This document shows, in pieces, positions 10,602-20,039 of a stretch of DNA of 64,000 bases. Both the position numbers and the translations under genes were made by a program. How positions within the stretch are numbered: position 1 is the first letter of the stretch; every line of letters starts with the position of its first letter. The notes under the pieces were generated by a model. It worked only from the letters and a program-made list of their open reading frames with translations. It did not search any database and had not been told where the DNA came from. The stretch covers positions 1,028,501 to 1,092,500 of the forward strand of contig NW_027183949.1 in assembly GCF_041296385.1 (NCBI RefSeq), written 5' to 3'. The stretch comes from Aphelocoma coerulescens (lineage: Eukaryota; Chordata; Aves; Passeriformes; Corvidae).

Positions 10602-11776
10602 ATGTCCAACAGCAACTCCATCAGCCCCTTTCTCCTGCTGCCATTGGCAGACACGCGGCAGCTGCAGCTCCTGCACTTCTGCCTCTTCCTGGGCATCTCC
10701 CTGGCTGCCCTCCTGGGCAGCGGCCTCATCATCAGCGCCGGAGCCTGCGGCCAGCACCTGCACAGCCCCATGTTCTTCTTCCTGCTGACCCTTGCCCTCA
10801 CCGACCTGGGCTCCATCTGCACCACTGTCCCCAAAGCCATGCACAATTCCATTTTGGGACACCACAACCACCTCCTACGCAGGAGGTGCTGCACAGCCCC
10901 TTTCTCTTTCTCTTTCTCCTTCTCTCTTTCTCCTTCTCTTTCTCTTTCTCCTTCTCTTTCTCTTTCTCTCTTTCTCTCTTCCTCTTCCTCTTCCTCTTCC
11001 TCTTCCTCTTCCTCTTCCTCTTCCTCTTCCTCTTCTCTCTTTCTCTCTTTCTCTCTTTCTCTCTTTCTCTCTTTCTCTCTTTCTCTCTCTCTTTTTCTCT
11101 CTTTCTCTTTCTCTCTCTCTTTGTCTTCCTCATTTCAGCGGAGTTTTCCCTCCTCGCCGCCGTCGAGTGCTACGACCGCTACGTGTCCCTCTGCAAACCC
11201 CTGCACTACGGGACCCTCCTGGGCAGCAGAGCTTGTGCTCACATGGCAGCAGCTGCCTGGGCCAGTGCCTTTCTCAATGCTCTGCTGCACACGGCCACTA
11301 CATTTTCCCTGCCCCTGTGCCAGGGCAGTGCCCTGGGCCAGTTCTTGGGTGAAATCCCACAGTTCCTCAAGCTCTCCTGCTCACACTGCCACCTCAGGGA
11401 ACTCGGGCTTGTTGTGTTTTCCATCTGTTTAACTTTTGGTTCATTTGTGTTCCTTCTTTTCTCCTATGTGCAGATCTTCAGGGCTGTGCTGAGGATCCCC
11501 TCTGAGCAGGGATGGCACAAAACCTTTTGCACGTGCCTCCCTCACCTGGCCATGGTCTCCCTGTTCCTCAGCACTGGCTTTGTTGCCTGCTTGAAGCCCC
11601 CCTCCAGGTCCTCCCCATCCGTGGACCTGGCACTGCCAGTTCTGTACTCGGTGCTGCCTCCAGCCCTGAAGTCCCTCATCTACAGCCTGAGGAACCAGGA
11701 GCTCAAGGATGCCCTGAGGAAAATGATGACTGGATGCTTTCCAGAAGCAAAAACCTGCCTGTTTTCAGCTCCATAG
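10602..11776 (+). pseudogene. OR14-like olfactory receptor pseudogene, copy A
   Basis: Family 14-type avian olfactory receptor, a seven-transmembrane odorant receptor normally of about 310 residues in one exon. The N-terminal part is intact: MSNSNSIS, TM1, the HSPMFFFLL motif after TM1, and TVPKAMHNS before TM3. A one-base insertion near 10850-10858 (attttggg where paralogues would read a Leu-Trp codon pair) shifts the frame. Then 233 bases of CT microsatellite replace the start of TM3. The C-terminal part resumes with SAEFSLL, a YDRY motif, KPLHYG, the TM6 TCLPHL motif and LIYSLRNQELKDALRKM, stopping at 11774-11776. In this copy the N-terminal, post-insertion and C-terminal parts lie in three different frames. 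The usual NPLIY motif reads KSLIY. Broken gene; high confidence in family, moderate in subfamily. Confidence 0.92.
10898..11130 (+). repeat. CT-rich microsatellite inside receptor relic (233 bp)
   Basis: Nearly pure pyrimidine: (TTTCTC)n and variants, then about a dozen CTTCCT hexamers, then (TTTCTCTC)n. It sits where avian OR14 genes encode a Phe-rich start of TM3, so it probably grew from that TTC-rich codon run. It is followed by catttcag, which resembles a 3' splice site. Long Ser/Phe/Leu frames across it, and the Lys/Arg/Glu frame opposite, are repeat artefacts. Confidence 0.95.
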
Positions 11777-13433
11777 GCTAAAGTGTAATCATTAGAGGCC
11801 CAGCCTGCCTTCTCAGGTTGTTTTGGTGGTGGTGCTTTGGGGGCTTTTTTTCTTTTCCTATGTTAATGTTGTACCCAAAAGATTTTGTTATGCATCTTAT
11901 TCCCTGTTTACAGGCTGAATGGGACTGTTGACAGGGACTGTGTCAATAAGGAGTCTGCTCTGTGTGTATTCACATGAAAGAAAGGACCCATCAGCAAGGT
12001 CTTTGTTCAAGATCCTTTGGTTGAGTCCATCCCTGAAGCTGGAGGGCAGGACCAGTTTTGCAGGCGTGGGGCAGGGAAGAGTCCCAGCAGAGCAGCACAG
12101 CCAGGGAGCAGCAGAGCTTGGTCTTTTCAGAGCTCCTCTCTTATTACTTCCACTCTCTCCTTTGGAGCTGCTGTGATGGTGTAAGGCCAACAGCTCTGTG
12201 CGGGTGGTGCGAGTCCTGCTGCGTGTCACAGGCAGGGACAGGCCATGGGCACTGCTGGGACACAGCTGGGCTCCGCCACAGCAGTTCCATCAGCAAAGGG
12301 CATCTCCTGAAGGCACTGCAGGAAGGCTTTGCTCTCCCTGCACAGTCACTGTCAGGAAGAGGCCCAAGGAAGAGACTCTAAAGAGGCTGCCTGTGTTCCT
12401 TGTTCTCCCAGGGCTCAGTGGGATGAGATCAGGGTCCCAGTGTGGCCTTCAAGAGACTCAGGTGTGGTTCAGGTTTTGCTTGGTGGTGGCCAGTGCCCAC
12501 CAGATGGTGAATGGTCTGTGATGAACCTTCCTGGGGCTCTGCAGCTTGTGCCAGGCCTGATGGCAGGGGAATGTTCTTCTGGAGGGACTTGGGAGCTGCC
12601 AGGAGAACGCAGGGGACCTGCAGGGACAGTGTGTGCCAGGGATCAGCCGTGAGTGGAGCTCCCTGGGCACAGGCCTGTCCAGGGTGGGCTCACCCAGAGA
12701 TAAAGGACTGAATGTTTCCTGTGAGCCATGAGAGCTCTGCAGCCCCAGGGGACACAGCAGGTACAGGGAAAGGAGTCTGGGCAGTGACTCGTCTGACCCT
12801 CTGGGAACTTGCAGAGGAGGATCCAGGGCAGCCCCAGCCCATGCGCCAGCCCTGGAACAAGGCAGGCACCTCGGAGCACCCTCCATGGCCACAGCAGAGC
12901 CTGTGTGGGAGGGGGTCCGTGCAGGGAGCACCATCAGCTGCAGAGCTCTGTCTCCCAGCTTGAGCAGCACAGCCCAGCAGAGGCAGCCCATGGCCCCGGG
13001 CAGCACAGCCCCCATGCTCTGCAGAGCAGCACCCCCAGCTCGGGGGCTGTGGGCAGCAGGGCAGAGGCTACAGCAAGGGCTGCTCAGGCCAGCACAGACG
13101 TGTTCCCCTGGGAAAGGCTCTGTGGGGAGCTGGGATGGGCCAGGAGAAGAGCAGGAGCTCGTGTGTGTGCAGAGGAGCCCTGGCAAGAGGAGCCCTGTCC
13201 CTGGGATAGCAGCAGGAGCAGCCTGAGGAGCCCCAGAGCCAACTCTCTGCTGCTGTGCTGGGCAGCGGGGCCCTGGGGCTGCAGGACCTGCCCGAGCTGA
13301 GGATCTCCTGAGCATTCCAGACACGGAGTCACTGTCCCGCACCTCCAGTGCCTCCAGTTCCTGCTGCAGGGCCAGACAGGACTGGGCTTCTTTGCAGGGC
13401 TGGGGCCGGGGCAGGGAGAGGAAAACAATGGAC
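11777..13433. other. No gene recognised downstream of receptor relic
   Basis: About 1.65 kb, moderately GC-rich, CAG-rich toward the right end. No recognisable domain in any frame. Confidence 0.45.
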
Positions 13434-13611
13434 CCTTGATTATAAGACTCCCCTCAGTGTCACAATGCTCTCCATGGTTCCACGAGGCCTTGCAGTGCCA
13501 CGCTGGCCCCTTGGTTCCTTTGGGCCCCACGCTGTCACTGGGGTGCCCTTGGTTACACGAGGCCCCACGGTGTCGCAAGGCACCTTTGGTTCTCCGAGGG
13601 CCCTCAGCGTC
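13434..13611 (-). repeat. 37-bp minisatellite, inverted block 3
   Basis: Four to five degenerate copies of the same unit as blocks 1 and 2 but in reverse orientation (ccttggtt, acgaggcc, gtgtcacaatg forms). It ends exactly where the LTR-like TG begins. Confidence 0.82.
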
Positions 13612-14215
13612 TGTTTTGCCAGTGGGCAGGGTCAGCCCCAAAGACACAGACACCAAGTTCAGGAATAGTGTAAGTTATTAGAATGCAAAACTGCAAAGAA
13701 TCACAAAAGGAGAAGCCCAGCAAAGCACCCAATCATCACTACCAAAGATTGCGTACAGTAATCAAGAAAGAGACAGCACCAGTTACCCTCAGGCCTTGCC
13801 ATCATCCACATCCTCACATCAGCTGGGGGAAGCTGTCACAGCCAAGGACTGGAGAGCCATTCCCGCACCCTGGGAGTTCCTGCAGGTGCATCCACCTTTG
13901 CGGGCAACGAGGCTTCAACCTCGCTGTGAGAGGGCCCAGCTTTGACAGCGTTGAACAAACAAGCCGACATCACTACTAGTGTGGGAACATCTGGTTTCAT
14001 TCTCCTCTTTGGTTTCTCCCAAAGCCTGGCCAGGGCTCAAGGAGGAACCGAGGGAGTTTGATCCTAAAGCCCCAAACAAGGCCAGATGGGGCCTCGTCCA
14101 GTTTCTAAATACAGAAAGGTCAATCCGTGTTTCACCAATGAACATAGAGCATATTGCTACTAATGCTTTGTTAATGAGCAGATACAAATAGAACATTTGG
14201 TTGGAAGGTTCATCT
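13612..14215 (-). repeat. ERV LTR, 3' (left), copy A
   Basis: Left edge tgttttgccagtgggcaggg. Similarity to the right LTR runs through shared blocks such as gaatcacaaaaggagaag, agctgggggaagctgtcac and acatctggtttcattctcc. The right edge is approximate. Confidence 0.78.
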
Positions 14216-15125
14216 AGATGTCAACTTTGGCTCAGAGCCTGTTGTTCAGGCCTCAGTCAGGGCCTGTTGTTCAGGCCTCACTACTTCAATCAGTCCTTTG
14301 ACCTAGAGACGAACTGCAACCTTCATAACAATTCTTTTCATCCTACAATCTTAGATTTAAGTATTAGAAATTCTTTGTTGACAAGCCAAAATATCATACG
14401 GGAAGTGCTTTAAGGGTATCTTTTCACAATCTTCATAGGAACGCTTAACCCAGCCATGATTAAAGAGCTGTCCGTGAGTTTGATTCCATTTCCCTTTATA
14501 CTGGCTGCAATTGAACAGTTTACAGTGTGGGTGCATACAACCTATTCCAGGAGACAACATCCATCCACAGACACTTTTTCCTACACATATTCCTCTTTAT
14601 CCGATTTAGGCAAGAAATGCCTTTTCTATGAAAAGGCAGCGGTCGGGGATCGCCACCCTCGGTCTAGAGCTCTGTTTTTATCGTGAACTGTGCTCAAGTT
14701 TCTAACCCACCATTTGGGTTGGGCCAGATGGGCCAGCCAAGGCCAGTCATCGAATCCTTCTGGACTTCCACGCACCCAGCAATTACTGAGGTTAAATGAG
14801 TTCCCTATCTCTGCTCCTGCTGTTAGAAATCTATTTTCCCAACCAGTGCTCCGATTACAAGGAAAACATTAAATCAACAAGATCAACAATAGTTTCACTG
14901 CTAAGTGGTCCCTTTCTGTCTGCAGAAGTCACTCACTCAGTGGCACATCAGTCTTCACATCGAGTGCCGTGGATCAGAGCACTTTCCAAAGGGACCATTG
15001 GGGCAAACAGGGAGATTTGGTCTGGCAGGCTCTGCAAAACAATATCCTGTAACATCTCTTTGTTCTCTCACAGAACACTTGGCTGCAGGGACATGTGCCC
15101 ATCTTTCTCACCCAGGTTTCAGGAT

Positions 15126-15629
15126 TCAAACAGTGTTGTCTTTGTTTACAGCTCTTACTTCAGCTGGCTCGGGCAGGCCATTTGGCCTCTGGACCCACAC
15201 TCTGGCTCCATGATTAGGACTGGTGGATCCAAACCCTTTATCTCCATGAACAGTAGTGATGTGAAGTGGATGTCCTTTTTTCACGGTTGTTTTAAAAACT
15301 GGCAATATCAATAACTGTGCTACCCTGCCGTGGGGTTGAATAATCCAGTGTTGTTCACTATTGTTTAACAGAACTACTTTAATTTCTCCTTGATAATCTG
15401 CACCAACCACTCCTCCCACCATATGAACACTTGTCAAGGCCAAGCTTGAGTGGGCAGTTATCAAACCAAAGTGTCCCGGAGGAACCTGAATTCCTCTGCC
15501 GGTACTGATAACTCTCATTTGCTTCTGATTTTTCCTAATTAATTCTAATGCGTAAAGGTCCAGCCCTGCAGCCTCTGCGATGGCCCTGTCAGGGACCATC
15601 ACCCCCGGAACAATTTCCCAGGAAGTCAA
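15126..15629 (-). CDS. ERV dUTPase reading frame (probably inactive), copy A
   Basis: 167-codon open frame with the order of dUTPase motifs: AGLDLYALE (motif 1), a HSSLA segment (motif 2), [10 protein letters not shown] (motif 3), GRVAQLLI (motif 4) and GFGSTSP (motif 5). dUTPase hydrolyses dUTP to dUMP. In motif 3 the position of the catalytic Asp (GV[IV]DxDY in active enzymes) is Gly, so activity is doubtful. The frame is an uninterrupted continuation of the integrase tail back to a TGA at 15749-15751, so the first Met is only nominal. Copy A has SPN in motif 5, copies B and C have SPD. Confidence 0.85.
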   Translation of the reverse strand: MTSWEIVPGVMVPDRAIAEAAGLDLYALELIRKNQKQMRVISTGRGIQVPPGHFGLITAHSSLALTSVHMVGGVVGADYQGEIKVVLLNNSEQHWIIQPHGRVAQLLILPVFKTTVKKGHPLHITTVHGDKGFGSTSPNHGARVWVQRPNGLPEPAEVRAVNKDNTV

Positions 15630-15860
15630 AGTGTCACTGTCCGTGGTTCTATTTGCAAATTGGGTGCAGCCATGCGCATCCAGGGGGTTTCCATTTCCCC
15701 AGTGGGCCCATTGTTAAGGATATGGAGCACATCTGGGAGGTGGGTTTTTCATTGCGACACATTCCCATCTCCTATATTTTTCAACTGCTCTTTTAACAAC
15801 CCCTTCATCTGTTCAATCAGTTCTGCAGCTTGTGGATAGTCTGGGATATGAAAAACCCAG
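15630..15860 (-). pseudogene. ERV integrase C-terminal remnant, copy A
   Basis: Reads as the end of a retroviral integrase core: PQAAELIEQMKGLLKEQLK (compare the usual GxxERxNGLLKxxL), then [12 protein letters not shown] and PTGE. A TGA at 15749-15751 replaces an expected Trp. Upstream, 15817-16068 stays open in another frame with a segment I cannot assign. Broken. Confidence 0.78.
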
Positions 15861-16583
15861 CAGTCTTACTCACTTTATTTTTCGCAGTAACAGACAAAGC
15901 ATTCCACGTCCTAGCGTCAGCAAACCCTATAAAAACAGCCACTTTCATCCCTTCCTCCTTCATCTGTTGTATACAATCTCCCACAGTTTCCCAGCGATGC
16001 TGGGGTCCTGGCCAGTCCTTTTCTGTAGTGTATTTAGTCTTATATCCCTGAGCAGCCAAAGCTAACAAATGGGTATTTGGAGCATTATTTCACAATGTCA
16101 TTATATACATGTGAAAACATAAACATCGATTTTTATTATATTTTATTATGAACATGTAGATCATTATTTTTTGTTATTATTCTCGTTGTTATTATTATTA
16201 TTTCCTTTGCTCAAACAAATCCAAGCTCAAGATTAAAAACTTCTTCTGTCGCTCCATGTGGGAGCGTTTCAACAACAATCGTTCCTTCTGTTGGTGCTGT
16301 TTCCGAGATGCTGTTAACAAAATTCACCCTCATCTTCCCAAACCCACAAGTTCTTTTCCTTTTTCCATATGCAATTTTGGGATGCATTTTAATACATCCA
16401 GTGCTTCAGCTTCTTTCAATTGACGTCCTCATTGCTCGCACAGAGCTCCGACCTCAGCCCACGCCACAGCCAGCAAACCCTAGGGAAGGTCTTCCCATGC
16501 GGGAATTTTGGATGGGACCGATTCCTTACACTTACATTTAAAAAGCAGCATTTTGTTGAGATCCGGCCAGACTATATCAAATT

Positions 16584-17205
16584 TGTTTTACCAGTGGGCA
16601 GGGTCAGGACCAAAGACATAGACACCAACTCAAGGAATCAGCGTCATTTACTGTAGTTCAAAGCAGCAAAGAATCACAAAAGGAGAAGCTCAGCAATGCA
16701 CCCAATCATCCCTACCAAAGATTGCCCGTAGTGATTAAGAAAGAGACAGCAGCAGTTACCCTCAGACTTTACCATCACCCAGAGCCACCCATCAGCTGGG
16801 GGAAGCTGTCACAGCCAAGGACTGGAGAGCCATTCCCGGACACTGGGAGTTCCTGCAGGTGCCTCCACTCACAGGTGAGGCTTCCAACCTCCCTGTGAGA
16901 GGGCCCACCTTTGATAGTGTTGAACTAACAAACCGACAGCACTTCTAGCGTGGGAACATCTGGTTTCATTCTCCCGTTTGTTTCTCCCAAAGCCTGGCCA
17001 GGGCTCAAGGAGGAAGCAAGGGAGTTGACTTGGACCATACAGCCCCAAACAAGGCCAGATGTCAGATTTCATGGCCCTGTCCAGCTTCCAAATACAGAAA
17101 GGTCAATCCATGTTTCACTAATGGGTGGATACATCTATCAGAGCGCTCATGACCGTGCGCATTTCATGAATGAGCAAGTTCAAAGATAACCTTTGCTTGG
17201 AAGCT
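16584..17205 (-). repeat. ERV LTR, 5' (right), copy A
   Basis: Left edge tgttttaccagtgggcaggg, right edge approximate near the shared tttgcttggaag. Several indels relative to the other LTR. No primer-binding site could be assigned with confidence next to 16584. Confidence 0.78.
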
Positions 17206-20039
17206 TCTGATGGTGCCCCAAGCCCCAGGACTGGAGGGACCCCTTGGCTGCGGGGCTGGGAGGGAGGGAGCTGGCCCTTGTTCTCACTCTGCCTCACGCA
17301 AAGCTGGGCCGCTCACAAGTGGGGCAGCACAGCAAACAGGCAGCCTGCCAGTCTCTTCCATCCTCGTCTCTTGAGATTTTTCACCTTTCAGCTTAGGGTC
17401 TACAAAGGCAACTGCTTTTGGTCCCGCTGTGTATCCCCACGTACAGCAATGCTGCTGAATCCGTCTGTAGCACAGCAGCAGGGGAAAGGCCTCAGCCCTT
17501 CAGGGTCAGGAGCTGCCGGGCTCTGCCTGAGCAGCTCAGCCAGCAGGAAGGGAGCTGCTCCACACGGCAACAAGGAGCAAAGCACTGCAGCACCTCCTGC
17601 TTGGGCAGAGCCCAAATTCGGTGCGGGAATAAGAGAGTTCTTCTTGTGCCCTGGTGCATCAGCACTGCAGGTGCTGTGCCCGCAAGGACATGGTTCGAGA
17701 TCTGCAAAAGAATTCTGCAACTCTTGACTGGGTCAGGATGTCACCAGTGCTAAACTCCACTTTAGTCCAAAGCAACCCGTTTACACCTCTGCTGGTGTCT
17801 GCTAGATTTTTTCTTCAGGGTATCCAGACAAAAGTAAACAGAGGAGGAGCCTACATTTTCATTGTTGAGCAGAAATGTATCTCATTTTGCTGTACAATCC
17901 TTTTTTAAGACGTGTTATCTCTTAAAAAAAAAAAAATTAGAAAAAAGAAAAACCAGAAAAAATATGAAAGAGAAAAAACCAAATGTGTAGTGAAAAATCT
18001 TCTGTAACTTTGGATTAAGAGGTAACTGATCTTTTTAAAAAGAGAACAAAGTTATTTACTTTGCAAATGTGCTGATGGCATGGATCCATCTCACTGACCT
18101 CAGCATCCTTTTTTAAAGATTTTGCGTTTTGCTGTCAATATTAAGTTATTTTAAATTGTGGTTGAAGCAATAGGAAATTGAAATATGGATTGTGCATGAC
18201 CGTGTCTTGAGTGTAAAAATATTGCGGTTTGAAACTTGGACCTAAAGTATTGCAAATAAAAGTTATAAATACCAATGGATTGTGTGACAGCAGCTTTTCC
18301 TCTAGGATGTGCAGCATCAGAAAGACTTCATCAGTGTGGCTGTGGGTGCTTTTAGCTTTGTCCTGTGCCACTCTATGATGACATGAAACAGGACTTCACC
18401 TGCCACCAGCCCAGGCCACCCTTTGCCACCCCAGCTCCTTGGAGCTTGGACAAGCAGACACAAAGTCTTTCTGCTGCTTCCCCCTTTTGCACAAATGCAC
18501 AGAGAGCTGGGATTTTTCCAGGTCTCGTGTCTCCACGATGAATACGGTGAGTTACACAGATGCTTGTCAGCTCCACTTCCTGCCTAGAAATCTTGAAACT
18601 GCTTCTAAATGCTGCTCACTTCAGCTCTTGGACACCTACTCCCACAGGGCCGGGAAAAAAATGCCCCTGACGCCAGCTTACAAGGTGAGTTACCCCAAAG
18701 AGGGCTATGTGGGAAATCTCTATCCCTGCCTATCCTTTTAAGAGATCTGTGCCTTGTATCTAAAGGAAGGAATGTGCAAGCAACGTGACTGACACTTTCG
18801 CTCTCCGTGTTCGTTCCGCAGCCACGGGTACAAAGACATTATGGGAACCCTTGTGCAGCCAGAGCCTTCCGTCCCTGCAGAAGGGAGCGCGGCGGGTGGG
18901 GGCGGTTGGCGGGCAGCGAGCCCCGGACAGCGGGCGAGATCCGGCTCCACACCTGCCAGGCCCTGCTAAGGCTCCATGCCGGCTCCTCTGCAACAGCAAA
19001 GACCTTCAGCCATGTCACTGCCCAGAGGGGCAGTGCTGGCCCGGCCGCACAGCTCCTTTTCCCCACAAGTTGCAGGAGGTGAGAACGCAACACTTGCAAA
19101 CACCGACTGCGAGCCACAGCGCCGGCTGCGCACCATGAACCTCAGCTCTGGGACCACTGTCTGCCCCAAGCTCCGGGGGATGCAGTGGGAGCCGGGCTGG
19201 GCTCTGCCCTGGGGCCATCCTCCAGGGACAGCTGCAAACAGGGAGCATTTAGTTGCCACCAAGAGCCCAGCCACGCGTGGAGGGGAGCCGGTGCAGGTGC
19301 GGCCTGCACTGTTGCCTGCTGTGCTCTGGGGCTGCTGCTCCCCGCAGAGGGAACTGCACTGGCGTGCCAGAGGAGACAAAGAAGCTTCCGCTTAAGCCAA
19401 ACTGAGCTGGGTGGCTGGGCTGGCAGGAGTGGGGAGGGTCAAGGGCATTCACAGAGCTCATCCTGCTGGAAGGACGAGGAAAAGGGGCAGTGGGAAGCTA
19501 ACAGTGAGGAGAGCTGAGGCCTGGAGGGCAGCTCTTGAATGACACTCAGGTCTCACCGGACCTCTGAGACATTGCTGTTCTTCTGCCAGTGACAGGATGA
19601 GTCCCTAAACCTGGGGCTCGCTCCTCCTCGTGGTCAAAGGCATCAAGGAAGGCTACAGTGCGACAGAGACTGCCCTGAGCTGGCAACTCACTGGGGGAAA
19701 AGAGGGAGCACTTGTGAAGTAAAAGGCAGGCGGGGCAGAGAACTGTTCAGAGAAGGGCTGAGCTAAAGCTTGAGCAAGCTGAGAAATGCCATTTGGGGTC
19801 ATCCCAGATTGATTTCATTTCACAAGTTATTGAACAAGTTTATTTTGGGGGAGGGGGGGGTGTCATGTTTTCCCCTGGAGGCGTGCACTCTGCAGGCTTG
19901 AGCTGCGTTGCCGAAATGCTCGAGCACGTCTCTGCTGCGGCTCACACCGGTTCTTCTTTGGCTTCTTCCGGCCCGGTGCTGAGCCGCAGCAGAGCCCTGG
20001 CGGAGCCCAGAGCAGCCTCAGCATCCACAGAGCCCGGCT
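17206..20039. other. No gene recognised; exon-like and A-rich elements
   Basis: Contains an A-run at 17924-17936 in an A-rich stretch, an aataaa at 18256, two gtgagttac donor-like sites at about 18546 and 18685, and an acceptor-like ctcccacag near 18649. These could be remains of a gene but no protein is recognised. A GC-rich patch lies at 18.85-19.2 kb. Confidence 0.4.

Larger units (their letters stand above)
13612..17205 (-). mobile_element. Deleted ERV-L-like endogenous retrovirus, copy A
   Basis: Two similar LTR-like ends (13612-14215 and 16584-17205) flank about 2.4 kb. Coding remnants read on the minus strand, so the 5' LTR is the right-hand one. Inside are the tail of an integrase and, immediately downstream, a dUTPase. 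That gene order (integrase then dUTPase) is typical of ERV-L elements. Gag, protease, reverse transcriptase and RNase H are missing. I identify no envelope gene in 14216-15125, although that stretch has short unassigned frames and a 19-base direct repeat near 14237-14280. The AT-rich stretch 16120-16215 is unassigned. The LTRs have diverged from each other far more than the tandem units have. Confidence 0.82.

Noticed and set aside
10571..11776. A single 401-412-residue protein with a long Ser/Phe/Leu tract (and a Lys/Arg/Glu-rich frame opposite)
   Set aside because: The open frames are produced by the stop-free CT microsatellite. The real content is two halves of an olfactory receptor in different frames.
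13612..17205. Intact, replication-competent retrovirus
   Set aside because: Gag, protease, reverse transcriptase and RNase H are absent, integrase is truncated with a stop, and no envelope gene is identified.
17924..18260. 3' end of a LINE or processed gene, from the A-run and aataaa
   Set aside because: There is no reverse transcriptase, no recognisable 3' UTR and no target-site duplication; the evidence is too weak to call.
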